NCBI GenBank assembly: GCA_913061105.1
Contig: CAJXVJ010000005.1
Coordinates: forward strand, 1 to 42,123
DNA from: an uncultured Alcanivoracaceae bacterium
GTDB taxonomy: Bacteria; Pseudomonadota; Gammaproteobacteria; Xanthomonadales; Marinicellaceae
Reading direction: 5' to 3'
Length of the DNA stretch: 42,123 nucleotides
The notes beneath the pieces are model-generated. The model did no database searches, had not been told where the DNA came from, and saw only the letters and a list, made by a program, of their open reading frames with translations. Shown here piece after piece: positions 29,191 to 39,451 of the stretch (position 1 is its first letter; every line of letters starts with the position of its first letter). A program made the translations under genes and the position numbers.

Positions 29191-29865
29191 TTAAAACTCG
29201 GCTGAGAATCCTGCTTCTCTAATTACATCAACTCCTTTTGGCACTTCAAAATTAAAGAATCCCAATTCTAATTCTGGGTTTCTGAGAATATTATCGAATT
29301 CAAATACGACCATGTTATCAAATTGATTTTTTAACTTTATCACTTTTAATTTATCATTCTCTATTCCTAACCACACTTTTTTAACATCATCACCAGGGTT
29401 TTTCGGGTTCATTTCAATCCAATTATACTGTGATTTTTCATCCTTCTCATCATTCATAGATATCTCTGCAAGCAAGGACAATTCAAAGTTTTCTTCGGTT
29501 TCCTGTTTATTCAGCAATACATAGATTGGATTTTTTGTGCTTTCTTGTTTTTTAATGGTAACCTGATCTAAATCTTCATCAAATATCCACACCTCTTTAC
29601 CATTGGCCACTATTAATTGTGGAGCAGGTTCTGCGTATTCCCATTTAAATTTATTCGGTGTATCTAACCAAACCTGACCACCAATTTTTTCAGATATGTT
29701 CTCATTGGCATCAATTTCGTATTGTACAAATTCAGCTGACAATGATGATAAGTCCTTACGGACATTATCCAATATGTCCTGTGCAGTTTTTGGGCTTTGG
29801 TCATCTGCAATTGAAATAAATGACAAAAGTAATAGTGAAAAACAAGTTAGTATTTTAATTTTCAT
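29191..29865 (-). CDS. lolA: Outer-membrane lipoprotein carrier protein LolA
   Basis: Signal peptide; LSSLSAEFVQYEIDANENISEKIGGQVWLDTPNKFKWEYAEPAPQLIVANGKEVWIFDEDLDQVTIKK; conserved position next to rarA and ftsK. Confidence 0.92.
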   Translation of the reverse strand: MKIKILTCFSLLLLSFISIADDQSPKTAQDILDNVRKDLSSLSAEFVQYEIDANENISEKIGGQVWLDTPNKFKWEYAEPAPQLIVANGKEVWIFDEDLDQVTIKKQESTKNPIYVLLNKQETEENFELSLLAEISMNDEKDEKSQYNWIEMNPKNPGDDVKKVWLGIENDKLKVIKLKNQFDNMVVFEFDNILRNPELELGFFNFEVPKGVDVIREAGFSAEF

Positions 29866-29924
29866 AGGATTCTCAAATTTTTAATCATTATAACAGAGAC
29901 ATTTAATAAATCAGAATGTTCAGG

Positions 29925-30018
29925 AATAATTAGTAATTAACAATTAGTAATTATTAATTAAGATCAAGAGCTCTTTAGTCTTTTGATCTTGATCTTCAAT
30001 TGTTAATTACTAATTATT
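29925..30018. repeat. Long compound inverted repeat between lolA and ftsK
   Basis: AATAATTAGTAATTAACAATT (29925-29945) and AATTGTTAATTACTAATTATT (29998-30018), 21 bp perfect; inner AAGATCAAGA (29960-29969) / TCTTGATCTT (29987-29996). Confidence 0.85.
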
Positions 30019-30033
30019 AATTGTACATTGTAT

Positions 30034-32337
30034 TTACAAGGGGTCATCATCCATTGAGACAGGCGCTGGCGCCAATACTTCTCTGGCACCATTGTGAGCT
30101 GCAGCGCTGACGACACCATTTTCTTCTAATTGCTCGACAATGGTTGCTGCACGATTGTAACCAACACGTAAACGCCTTTGTACATAGGATATTGATGCTT
30201 TGCGACTTTCTGTGACGACAAATACAGCTTTATCGTACAATTCATCTACATCGCTTTCTGGTTTTTGCGGTATGCCGGTGGCGCTGAGTTCTTGGCCATC
30301 ATCCATCAATTGCACTTCGTCTAATATGCCTTTTTGGTAATCGGCTTCATAATGTTTAGTGAGGTAATTCACGATGCCATGTACTTCATGGTCATCAACA
30401 AATGCACCATGAATACGTTCTGGTATGGCCTTTCCCGGTGGTAAATACAGCATGTCACCATGTCCAAGCAATTGTTCAGCTCCGCCTTGATCTAAAATTG
30501 TTCTTGAATCAATTTTAGATGATACTTGGAATGCAATTCTGGTAGGAATATTGGCTTTAATTAATCCAGTAATCACATCTACAGATGGACGTTGTGTGGC
30601 CAATATCAAATGCACTCCAGCTGCACGTGCTTTTTGTGCCAATCTGGCAATCAGTTCTTCAACTTTTTTGCCCACAATCATCATCATATCAGCAAACTCA
30701 TCTATGACAATAACAATATAAGGCATGGTTTCTAGTTCAGGTGCTTTTTGACCAGGAATTAAGGCATCTGGCCTAAACAATGGATCGAGTAGAGGCTCAC
30801 CCTCTTCTCTGGCTTTTTTAACTTTGCGGTTATAGCCAGCGAGGTTTCTGACACCCACTGCTGCCATCATCTTGTAACGTCTTTCCATTTCTGCCACACA
30901 CCAACGTAGCGCATTTGATGCTTCTTTCATGTCTGTGACCACAGGTGCCAATAAGTGCGGAATGCCTTCGTAGACTGATAACTCCAACATTTTTGGATCA
31001 ACCATAATCATTTTTACTTGTTCAGGAGTGGCTTTATATAGCAGACTGATTATCATGGCATTAACTGCCACAGATTTACCTGATCCGGTTGTGCCTGCAA
31101 CCAATACATGTGGCATTTTTGCAATATCAACAACCACAGGCCTGCCAGATATACTTTTTCCTAATCCCAGTGTTAAAGGCGAAGATGATTTATCAAATTC
31201 TACTGACTTAAGTACTTCACTTAAATAAACGATTTCTCGATTGGTGTTGGGAATTTCTAAGCCAATATAAGGTTTTCCTGGTATGACATCAACTATTCGA
31301 ACACTGATGACTGATAAACCACGAGCCACATCTTTGGCTAAATTAACCACCTGGCTGACTTTTACACCGGCTGCTGGTTCTAATTCAAATCGGGTCACAA
31401 CTGGTCCTGGAAAAACCCCTACTACTTTCACTTTAACCCTAAAGTCAGCCAATTTTAATTCTACTTGTCGTGACAGTACATCCAACTCTTCTTTTGAATA
31501 CCCAATGACTTGTGTCGTGGGGTTATCTAATAATGTCAAAGGGGGGAATTTACTGGCTGGCAATGTATCAAACAGTTGGCCTTGGCGTTCTTTAACCGCT
31601 CGCTTGCTTTCTGAGTACTTGGGTTCGAATGATGGTTCGATAACAACGGGTTCTCTTTTGGATTGAACCACTGCATCGATTTTTCTGACTTCTTCGCGGT
31701 CGTGTTTGGCTTTTTTACCAATGCGCCAGTCTTTAAAATGTTCGAATTTAAGCTTAAACCATGCGATCAGTTGTAATGTCCACTTGCCAATTAAATCAGT
31801 TGACTGTATCCACGACATCCCTGTAAATAATGTAGTGCCCGCTAAAAAGATGGCAGATAATATCAGTGTCGCACCGACAATTCCGAGGCTACTAAATAAT
31901 GAGTTACCAACAACCTCACCTACAATCCCACCGCCTGAAAAAATAGCGTCATGGGTATTGATATAATGGTGTGCCAAAGCACATCCTGACAATAACACAG
32001 AGATAAATCCACCTGCTTTTATCAAAGTATCATGCCAACTGGTGTTATCATCTATGTCATGTTTTCTATATACACGCCATCCAACAAAAACCAAACCAAT
32101 TGGGATTAAATAGGACAAATAACCGATGGTATTAAAAAATACATCAGCAATAAAAGCACCACTTGATCCACCAAAATTATGAATCACATCATTATCTGAT
32201 GCCGAAAATGGTCCTGAATCTTGGGGGTGATAACTGAGCAAAGAAATCAGAACATAAATCGCCAACGGGATAATGAGAAAGAATAAACTCTCTCTTAAAC
32301 GGTTGCGAATATGTCCTGATACTTTGTTTTTTGGCAT
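30034..32337 (-). CDS. ftsK: DNA translocase FtsK
   Basis: N-terminal TM helices; [20 protein letters not shown] Walker [15 protein letters not shown] Walker B; C-terminal winged-helix gamma domain [28 protein letters not shown]. Confidence 0.97.
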   Translation of the reverse strand: MPKNKVSGHIRNRLRESLFFLIIPLAIYVLISLLSYHPQDSGPFSASDNDVIHNFGGSSGAFIADVFFNTIGYLSYLIPIGLVFVGWRVYRKHDIDDNTSWHDTLIKAGGFISVLLSGCALAHHYINTHDAIFSGGGIVGEVVGNSLFSSLGIVGATLILSAIFLAGTTLFTGMSWIQSTDLIGKWTLQLIAWFKLKFEHFKDWRIGKKAKHDREEVRKIDAVVQSKREPVVIEPSFEPKYSESKRAVKERQGQLFDTLPASKFPPLTLLDNPTTQVIGYSKEELDVLSRQVELKLADFRVKVKVVGVFPGPVVTRFELEPAAGVKVSQVVNLAKDVARGLSVISVRIVDVIPGKPYIGLEIPNTNREIVYLSEVLKSVEFDKSSSPLTLGLGKSISGRPVVVDIAKMPHVLVAGTTGSGKSVAVNAMIISLLYKATPEQVKMIMVDPKMLELSVYEGIPHLLAPVVTDMKEASNALRWCVAEMERRYKMMAAVGVRNLAGYNRKVKKAREEGEPLLDPLFRPDALIPGQKAPELETMPYIVIVIDEFADMMMIVGKKVEELIARLAQKARAAGVHLILATQRPSVDVITGLIKANIPTRIAFQVSSKIDSRTILDQGGAEQLLGHGDMLYLPPGKAIPERIHGAFVDDHEVHGIVNYLTKHYEADYQKGILDEVQLMDDGQELSATGIPQKPESDVDELYDKAVFVVTESRKASISYVQRRLRVGYNRAATIVEQLEENGVVSAAAHNGAREVLAPAPVSMDDDPL

Positions 32338-32344
32338 AAATTAA

Positions 32345-33397
32345 TTATAGAGCAGGATGAACAATTTTTCCAGCATCGACATTGATTCCTTTTGCCAATG
32401 AATCGACATCTCTCCAACCATCAAGAGCCAATCTTTGCACATATGGCAGGATGGCAGCTGATATAGCCTGAGTTGATGTTCTTGGAACAGATCCTGGCAT
32501 ATTTGTTACTGAAAAATGCGTCACACCATGTTCAACAAATGTTGGGTTTTCCCATGTTGTTGGCCTGGTAGTTGCCACACATCCGCCTTGATCAACGGAA
32601 ATATCTGCAATAACTGAACCCGGTTGCATGCCTTTAACCATTTCTTCAGTAATAACATGTGGCGCTTTTGCACCTGTGACCAGTACAGCTCCAACCACTA
32701 AGTCAGCATCAGAAATTTCTTTGGCCACAGATTCTTCATAAGGATACAAAGCTGTCACGTTGGCACCCAGTGCCATCATTTCTGCCAAACGGTCTTGACG
32801 TTTGTCAAACACAACAACATTAGCACCACCTTTTGCAGCCAATGCGGCTGAGTTTCCACCGGCAGCGCCAGCACCCAAAACCACAACTTTTCCTCTTTCA
32901 GTAGATGGCAATCCACCCAATAAAACACCTTTACCACCAGATGGTTGGTGTAACAAGTGTGTGCCAACTTGTGTGGCAATCATGCCTGCAATAATACTCA
33001 TTGGCGCCAATAATGGTAATGATCCATCTGCTTCTTCAACTGTTTCAAATGCAACGCCAGTCAAACCTATATCTAATAATGACTGAGTTAATTCTGGTTC
33101 AGCTGCTAAATGTAAATAACAAAATAACAAATGTTCTTTGCGTAAATATTTTAAATCACCAGCAATGGGTTCTTTGACTTTAACAATCATTTCACCTGTC
33201 GCATAAAGTTCTTCAGCATCTTTAGAAATATTAACACCTACTTTGGTGTAATCTTCATCGCTGAATCCACTTTTTATGCCTGCATTTGCTTCAATATAAA
33301 CATCATGACCGGCTTTAACTAAATCGGCTGCAGCAGCTGGTACAAGTGCCACACGGCCTTCTAAGGTTTTTGTTTCTTTAGGTATGCCTATTCGCAT
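32345..33397 (-). CDS. ald: Alanine dehydrogenase
   Basis: MRIGIPKETKTLEGRVALVP, KVKEPIAGDLKYLRKEHLLFCYLHLA, VVLGAGAAGGNSAALAAKGGANVVVFD, VTNMPGSVPRTSTQA. Confidence 0.95.
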   Translation of the reverse strand: MRIGIPKETKTLEGRVALVPAAAADLVKAGHDVYIEANAGIKSGFSDEDYTKVGVNISKDAEELYATGEMIVKVKEPIAGDLKYLRKEHLLFCYLHLAAEPELTQSLLDIGLTGVAFETVEEADGSLPLLAPMSIIAGMIATQVGTHLLHQPSGGKGVLLGGLPSTERGKVVVLGAGAAGGNSAALAAKGGANVVVFDKRQDRLAEMMALGANVTALYPYEESVAKEISDADLVVGAVLVTGAKAPHVITEEMVKGMQPGSVIADISVDQGGCVATTRPTTWENPTFVEHGVTHFSVTNMPGSVPRTSTQAISAAILPYVQRLALDGWRDVDSLAKGINVDAGKIVHPAL

Positions 33398-33509
33398 TTT
33401 TTGTCCCCTAATATAGTGTTGAATAAAAGTTGTTTATTTTATCCGATAATGTGATTGAGAATACATAATTCATTAATTTTTGATTAATTAACTTAATTGA
33501 TATCAGAAA

Positions 33510-33770
33510 TCATCTTTTTTTGGTCCAATTAAAGTCAATGGACGGTTTTTTACTGCTGATATATAATTGCTCAACTTCTGATCTTGCCCAATCTACTTTT
33601 CTTAAAAACTTAAGACTTGAATTAATACTTGGATCATTTTTAAAACAATTGATTTTAACTAACTGGCTTAATTTTTCCCAACCATATTTTTCATATAACT
33701 CAGTGACTATGGCTTTTAATGTGACACCATGCAAAGGATCGTTACTGTTTCCTGTTTTATCCATCTTCAA
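33510..33770 (-). CDS. VF530/DUF2132-like small DNA-binding-type protein
   Basis: [62 protein letters not shown]. Confidence 0.85.
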   Translation of the reverse strand: MKMDKTGNSNDPLHGVTLKAIVTELYEKYGWEKLSQLVKINCFKNDPSINSSLKFLRKVDWARSEVEQLYISSKKPSIDFNWTKKR

Positions 33771-33906
33771 TCTAATATCTAATAATCATTCTATTATACA
33801 GGCTTGATTCATATTCTGAACGCTTTCTGAACACATTTTTACCATTCAGGAATAATTCAGGAATTCTCATTAAACTGGGAACCGTAACTTAAATTGGAGA
33901 ATTACC

Positions 33907-34683
33907 ATGAATTTCAAAAACACATATTTAGTATTAACAATAATCCTTGGATTTGGCACATTTGCTGAAGCCAGGAATAATGTCAATCTTAATGAAAATG
34001 GCCATACCACAAATAAGCAAGTCAATCGGAGTAACTCTAGTGGGCAACGCAATCGTGGTAATAGTGACAGAAACAAACAAAGCAAAAGTCGCAGTAATAA
34101 GAGCATGCCTTTTTCAAACAATACCGCAAGTAGCCACAGACGTTCAAATAGAAACGACCATGGCAACCGCCACTCAAATAGAAATGGCAATAGAAACTCT
34201 CGTGGCAACCGCCATGGTAGCAGAAATGACCGTCGAAATGGTTATGAAAACAGAAGCAACCATAGAAACAACCATGGTAACCGCCACTCCAATAGAAGCG
34301 GGCATAGAAATAAGCATGGCAATCGTTATGATAGCAGAAGAGGCAACAGAAATGGACACAGATACAGTTATAGAGGAGGATACAGAGACGGATATAGAAG
34401 TTGGTATAACCCTAGATATCGTGGCCAAAATTACAGTTATTACCATAATTATTATAGCAATTATAAGCCTTACTATGAAACCAGATATCAATACCGTCCA
34501 ATTAGAGGATTAGGACATTTTTATTACCGAACTGGGTATGGATATGGACACTGGCATGATAACTATTGGTGTGCTGTAGAACACCCAGATTCATATTATT
34601 ATGATTATTACTCAAACTATCCTTATCAAAGTGGATGGACATTTGGTGACGGAGACTTTGGCATATCATTCTATTTTGATTAA
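33907..34683 (+). CDS. Exported Asn/Arg/Gly/His-rich low-complexity protein with Tyr-rich C-terminus
   Basis: Signal peptide MNFKNTYLVLTIILGFGTFAEA; NRNGNRNSRGNRHGSRNDRRNG... repeats; YRPIRGLGHFYYRTGYGYGHWHDNYWCAVE C-terminus. Confidence 0.7.
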   Translation: MNFKNTYLVLTIILGFGTFAEARNNVNLNENGHTTNKQVNRSNSSGQRNRGNSDRNKQSKSRSNKSMPFSNNTASSHRRSNRNDHGNRHSNRNGNRNSRGNRHGSRNDRRNGYENRSNHRNNHGNRHSNRSGHRNKHGNRYDSRRGNRNGHRYSYRGGYRDGYRSWYNPRYRGQNYSYYHNYYSNYKPYYETRYQYRPIRGLGHFYYRTGYGYGHWHDNYWCAVEHPDSYYYDYYSNYPYQSGWTFGDGDFGISFYFD

Positions 34684-34709
34684 CAGCTTAATCTAAAAAT
34701 AATAAAACC

Positions 34710-34741
34710 AAAAAGGGCAATCGTGAATGATTGCCCTTTTT
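34710..34741. terminator. Bidirectional intrinsic terminator
   Basis: AAAAAGGGCAATC-GTGAAT-GATTGCCCTTTTTT between convergent genes. Confidence 0.92.
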
Positions 34742-34785
34742 TTGATTAAAAACTAACTTTGATAAACTTGAACACTAATATAGTT

Positions 34786-37452
34786 TTACAAAAATTCTAT
34801 ACTCCAAGTATCAATATAGCCAGTATCAGCACCAGCACTGTCAATAACTTTTAGGCCCCAAGTCCCAGTAGCACCAGTATTACCGAGATCTAATGACTTA
34901 GATTCATTAATATCATTGGCACTTCCACCAGCAGGGCTTCTTAATGTGGTGATTGAACCCGTCGGATCAACCAATTGGACAGTTAAGTCACCTATATATG
35001 TATGTACAATGCTATATGTGATTTTTACATTGTTACTGACACCAGTTCTACTAACACTGATATTACTTGTGACTCCAGTTGAGTTATTGTCAGGTATATT
35101 TGCATTGGTAGTAGTTGAAAATACCTCACCAGAATTTGATCCAGTTGAATAATTACCAGTTAAACTCACGCCGCTAAATGAACTATATGCACGAACCATC
35201 ACATAATATGTCCCTGCTTGTGCCACTGAAACATCACAAACTTCATTGTTTCCACCAATATATGGACGACAATCATAATTTGAAGTCGTTGGCGCACTGC
35301 CATATCTCACATATAAATCTGCATCACCTGATCCACCATTGATAACAAAACTCAGTTGACTTGCACCAGCTGGCACTTCCATACTGTATTCAATGCTGTT
35401 GTTTTGGCTAGCAGATAATCCTGTAATTGTCACCCCATTACTTAACACATTACCTACTGGTGGAGCAGTAACTGAAACAGATTGAGATGATGTATCAGTT
35501 GCTGCATCATTATCAGTAACAGTCAACGTTACATTATAGGTACCAGCACTGGCATAAGTGTTAGATGCTGATATACCAGATGCACCGAATGACCATGAAT
35601 AATTGACTATACTGCCATCGTTATCTGAACTGGTTGTTGCATCAAATCCACAAACTAAATCTGTACAATTCACTGTAAATGAAGCCGTAGGTGACACATT
35701 GACTGGTGGTGCTGTGACAGTAACAGATTGTGAACTTGAATTACTGGCACCTTCATTATCAGTCACAGTCAACGAAACCGTATAAGTACCAGCACCAGAA
35801 AAAGTATTATTTGACGCAATACCCGATCCGCCAAATGACCATGAATAACTGACTATACTGCCATCTCCATCAGTACTGTTTGAAGCATCGAAACTACAGG
35901 TTAAATCAATACAATTTGAACTAAATGAAGCAACAGGTGCATTATTTGATGAAGGATTCGTGTAACTCCCCTCCAAACTTACTCCAGCATATGTTGAATA
36001 AGCCCGAATCATGACATGATAAGTGCCTGCTTGAGCATTGGATATATCACATGATTCAACATTACCACCAATATAAGGACGACAATCGTAATTTGACTGT
36101 GTTGGAGCTGAGCCAAATCTAACATATAAGTCGGCATCTCCTGAACCTCCACTAATATTAAAACTTAAATTTGTTGCGCCAGTTGGAACAGATAAGGTGT
36201 AGTTCTGTTCATTTCCTTGATTTCCAGATAAACCAGTTTTGGCCACACCATTAGCCAACACATTGTCAGTCTGAGTATTATCCAGTGAAGTCACCGATAG
36301 TTGTGAACTATTTGAAGACTCATTGTTACTGTTATCTAAGGCTGTTACACGGTAATAATATTGGGTGTCTAAAGCTACAGTATTGTCTGTGTAATCTGAA
36401 ACATTCACTAATGTATTATTTAGTTTAGAAAAACCAGAACCACTGGTGGTTGAACGGTAAACATTATAACCAGCTAAATCTGATTCAGTATTATTAAACC
36501 AATCCAAGGTAATCGTGCCAATAGAAGGTGCTTCTCCAGTTAAATTATTGGGAGCATTCGGAGCCGTAGTATCCGTACCTCCTCCATTACATACCAGTTC
36601 AAACACACATTCAACCCATTCTGGATGATCGATAAATGGATTGCGATTGCCTTGACCATTGGCAACAGCTTCGTTATGTTGGTGTTCATAAATATCAACT
36701 GGATCACTGTTGTGCCACGTAATTAATACTGATAACAAGCCCATATAAGCTTGTGATTCATTGGAGCCAGTTTGTGAAGCATTAATCAATGCCAAATCAT
36801 CTGTTAATTCTAAATCAGGCTCTGAATGGTTGGTAATCCCATGCGTTCCACCTTCATAACGGACGGCCATATAAAACATGGCACGCGCTACATCGCCTTG
36901 GCGAGCCTCCCATACATCCCATATGCCAGTTTTTGTAAAGTTGGATTGACCAGTTCCACCTCGACCATTATTGACATCTGTTGGCTTTTCAGTACAGCCA
37001 CTGGTACAAATGTCAAATGGTTTATTGGAGCGTGAAGAATTGTAAGAACTATTTGCAATAAATAAATGGTGCATATCCGTATATGGATAGTTACTACTGC
37101 CATCATTTGGAAAACCATAAGACTTAGGCCAAGAATGTTCTCGGTTATAATTGTTATTGCCACCAGTGACTTTTGCGTAATCACTGTTTTTGTATAATGC
37201 AATGACGCGGTTAGAATCATCCACATCTTCACCAGCCAATTCCAATATATCCCAGGTATCTGTGGATGATGAAGTATAGGGAATTCTTGTATGATCTTTA
37301 ATAATATTGTGCAATGAAGATTTCAATGCAGAAGGGGTTGAAGCATCTACAGATGAGTAATAACCTGGATCAGCTTGCGAATAGACAACATTAACATTTA
37401 AAACTAAGACCAAATAAGTAACTAATAACTTTACAAATTCTTTTTTGAACAT
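34786..37452 (-). CDS. Secreted endonuclease I-family nuclease with FN3, two PPC-like, two PKD and one proprotein-convertase P-like domain
   Basis: YNREHSWPKSYGFPNDGSSNYPYTDMHHLFIANSSYNSSRSNKPF (endonuclease I); FN3 (APNNLTGEAPSIGTITLDW); PPC-like pair with GGSGDADLYVRFGSAPTQSNYDCRPYIGGN; PKD (SYSWSFGGSGIASNNTFSGAGTYTVSLTVTDNEG); C-terminal VQLVDPTGSITTLRSPAGGSANDINESKSLDLGNTGATGTWGLKVIDSAGADTGYIDTWSIEF. Confidence 0.9.
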   Translation of the reverse strand: MFKKEFVKLLVTYLVLVLNVNVVYSQADPGYYSSVDASTPSALKSSLHNIIKDHTRIPYTSSSTDTWDILELAGEDVDDSNRVIALYKNSDYAKVTGGNNNYNREHSWPKSYGFPNDGSSNYPYTDMHHLFIANSSYNSSRSNKPFDICTSGCTEKPTDVNNGRGGTGQSNFTKTGIWDVWEARQGDVARAMFYMAVRYEGGTHGITNHSEPDLELTDDLALINASQTGSNESQAYMGLLSVLITWHNSDPVDIYEHQHNEAVANGQGNRNPFIDHPEWVECVFELVCNGGGTDTTAPNAPNNLTGEAPSIGTITLDWFNNTESDLAGYNVYRSTTSGSGFSKLNNTLVNVSDYTDNTVALDTQYYYRVTALDNSNNESSNSSQLSVTSLDNTQTDNVLANGVAKTGLSGNQGNEQNYTLSVPTGATNLSFNISGGSGDADLYVRFGSAPTQSNYDCRPYIGGNVESCDISNAQAGTYHVMIRAYSTYAGVSLEGSYTNPSSNNAPVASFSSNCIDLTCSFDASNSTDGDGSIVSYSWSFGGSGIASNNTFSGAGTYTVSLTVTDNEGASNSSSQSVTVTAPPVNVSPTASFTVNCTDLVCGFDATTSSDNDGSIVNYSWSFGASGISASNTYASAGTYNVTLTVTDNDAATDTSSQSVSVTAPPVGNVLSNGVTITGLSASQNNSIEYSMEVPAGASQLSFVINGGSGDADLYVRYGSAPTTSNYDCRPYIGGNNEVCDVSVAQAGTYYVMVRAYSSFSGVSLTGNYSTGSNSGEVFSTTTNANIPDNNSTGVTSNISVSRTGVSNNVKITYSIVHTYIGDLTVQLVDPTGSITTLRSPAGGSANDINESKSLDLGNTGATGTWGLKVIDSAGADTGYIDTWSIEFL

Positions 37453-37894
37453 TTTAAACCTCTCTCTCTTTTTTTATATGATAAACCGCAAGATTCACAC
37501 ACAAATGTAGATAAGGTCGATAAAAAATAACAACAACTAACAAGTGGAATGAAAACTTATGCAGTTTAATTATTGATGTTCATATTACATGAACGCCATT
37601 CATTATTTCCGTTGCTTTGGAACTTTATACAAAGCTCTCTATTATTATTTTTTTTATGGGGTTTATTAAAGAATAAATTTGATAAAATATTCACTAACAG
37701 CCCAAAAGAATATTACATTTTTTTATTAAAAATGTAAACTGATTTTATAATATTTAATGCGATTGATAACATTTACTAATGCGAAATACATCAATGATAT
37801 ATATTACAAAATTAATGATAGATTAATACCATATATTGTCACCTATCAATAAACCAGATTATATACATGATTAGTGAGGATTGAATAAATCTAT

Positions 37895-38746
37895 TCAATC
37901 AAAACTTGATTTGAAAATTGTATCAAAACGCTGATGAAAATAACCATCAAATAGGTTTTGAACAAGGTACTCGTGACTTTGAGGACTCAGATGAAAACAA
38001 TCTGGAACACCAATCCCAAGCGTGTCACGCATCGACTCTACAGGACTTGGACGATTTAAATCACCGGGAGGTAACAATTGCCCAGGAAGTATTCCATCAT
38101 CTGGAAAACCATAATAAGATTGCATAAGACCAGCATGATCGACGTGAAATACTTTTGAGTTATTGTTCGCCAATTGTTGATAAACCAGTTCAAAAGCAGT
38201 TGAACTGGTATTGAGCTCTAAAGCACTTGGCTCTCCAAGACCTTCCCATTTTTCTCTACACAGATCTCCTGTAAAAATTCCAATCGTATCAACAAAATTA
38301 GGATAGTCATAAAAGCTTAAGATTATTTCAATGTCTGTATCAAGCAATAAAATGGCATCAATTATTGTATTGAGGTCATTGACAATGGTTTGTTGCAAGG
38401 ACAATATTTGCATTTCAGGCATTCCTGAGATCCAATTACCTAGAAAATCATTACCGCCAAGTGTCAATTGAACCGTATCTATGGAAGGATTATTCATTAA
38501 CTCATTAGTAATAATGAGCAATTGGTCAGGTTGAACCCAATCAGAAGCTCGGGTCCCTAATTGGGTTGTTAATAAACCCAGTACTTCAATATTGGCAAAA
38601 CCATTGTCTGCGAACACATCTTCATGGGCTCCATCAATAAATTGGAACTGTGCCCAGCTATCGCCTACAAGTAACACCCTTTTGTTTTGGGCCAAAACAG
38701 TGATGGCAAAAGTCATTCCAAATGCCATTATTAAAAAACGTTTCAT
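37895..38746 (-). CDS. Exported SGNH/GDSL-like hydrolase
   Basis: VLLVGDSWAQ, QLTLGGNDFLGNW, CFHLSPQSHEYL; signal peptide from ATG 38746; C-terminus DTIFKSSFD. Confidence 0.8.
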   Translation of the reverse strand: MKRFLIMAFGMTFAITVLAQNKRVLLVGDSWAQFQFIDGAHEDVFADNGFANIEVLGLLTTQLGTRASDWVQPDQLLIITNELMNNPSIDTVQLTLGGNDFLGNWISGMPEMQILSLQQTIVNDLNTIIDAILLLDTDIEIILSFYDYPNFVDTIGIFTGDLCREKWEGLGEPSALELNTSSTAFELVYQQLANNNSKVFHVDHAGLMQSYYGFPDDGILPGQLLPPGDLNRPSPVESMRDTLGIGVPDCFHLSPQSHEYLVQNLFDGYFHQRFDTIFKSSFD

Positions 38747-38751
38747 ATGTA

Positions 38752-39351
38752 TCAGACGTTCATGCCTTTTATAACAGCTGACCGTTTGCTTAATTGTTGA
38801 TGCCAACGAACAATATTATCATATCCTAACTCAACAAAACTGTCACACAACCTATCAATGGCAGGGTAAGCTGCAATGTCTGCTATCGAGTAATCAAAAC
38901 CATTTAAAAACTCATGTTCTGATAACTGTTTATCAAAATATTGGTATAAATTCAAATAACGGTCCTTGATAAATTGGGCCGCGACCAGTTGTGGTTCCTT
39001 GATCAACGCCTTAAGGTAAAAATTATTAAATAAGTTGGGAGCCAAATCACTGGCATGAAACATCATCCATTCTTGTGTTTTTGCTTTTTTACTGGTATCT
39101 GATGGCATCAGTTTTCCTGATTTTTCAGCCAAGTAAATTAATATGGCTGATGACTGAGACAAAACCAATCCATTGTCTTGATCGACGATAATAGGAATGC
39201 GACCTGATGGATTTAGTTTTAAAAACTCAGGTTTTTGTTGCTCTCCTTTCATTAAATTTACTTTATGAAGATTGTATTCTAACTGCATTTCTTCTAATGC
39301 AATAACAATATTTTGGCCGTTAATGGTGGCATATGTATATAAGTCAATCAC
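38752..39351 (-). CDS. Glutathione S-transferase family protein
   Basis: IALEEMQLEYNLHKVNLMKGEQQKPEFLKLNPSGRIPIIVDQDNGLVLSQSSAILIYLAEK. Confidence 0.92.
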   Translation of the reverse strand: MIDLYTYATINGQNIVIALEEMQLEYNLHKVNLMKGEQQKPEFLKLNPSGRIPIIVDQDNGLVLSQSSAILIYLAEKSGKLMPSDTSKKAKTQEWMMFHASDLAPNLFNNFYLKALIKEPQLVAAQFIKDRYLNLYQYFDKQLSEHEFLNGFDYSIADIAAYPAIDRLCDSFVELGYDNIVRWHQQLSKRSAVIKGMNV

Positions 39352-39451
39352 GATTTTTATTTATTTGAAAACCATATTTTAGCATTTTAAATTGAAAGAA
39401 TAAAATGGCGAACTCTAATATTTACTGTTAAAGCAAAGGGCTTTAGAAATT

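Noticed and set aside
34174-34491. 105-aa antisense ORF
   Set aside because: Low-complexity antisense translation (I/S/V/T-rich) of the same repeats.
33947-34513. 188-aa plus-strand ORF overlapping the N/R/H-rich gene
   Set aside because: Alternative-frame product of low-complexity repeats; the 33907 frame has a signal peptide and a structured C-terminus.
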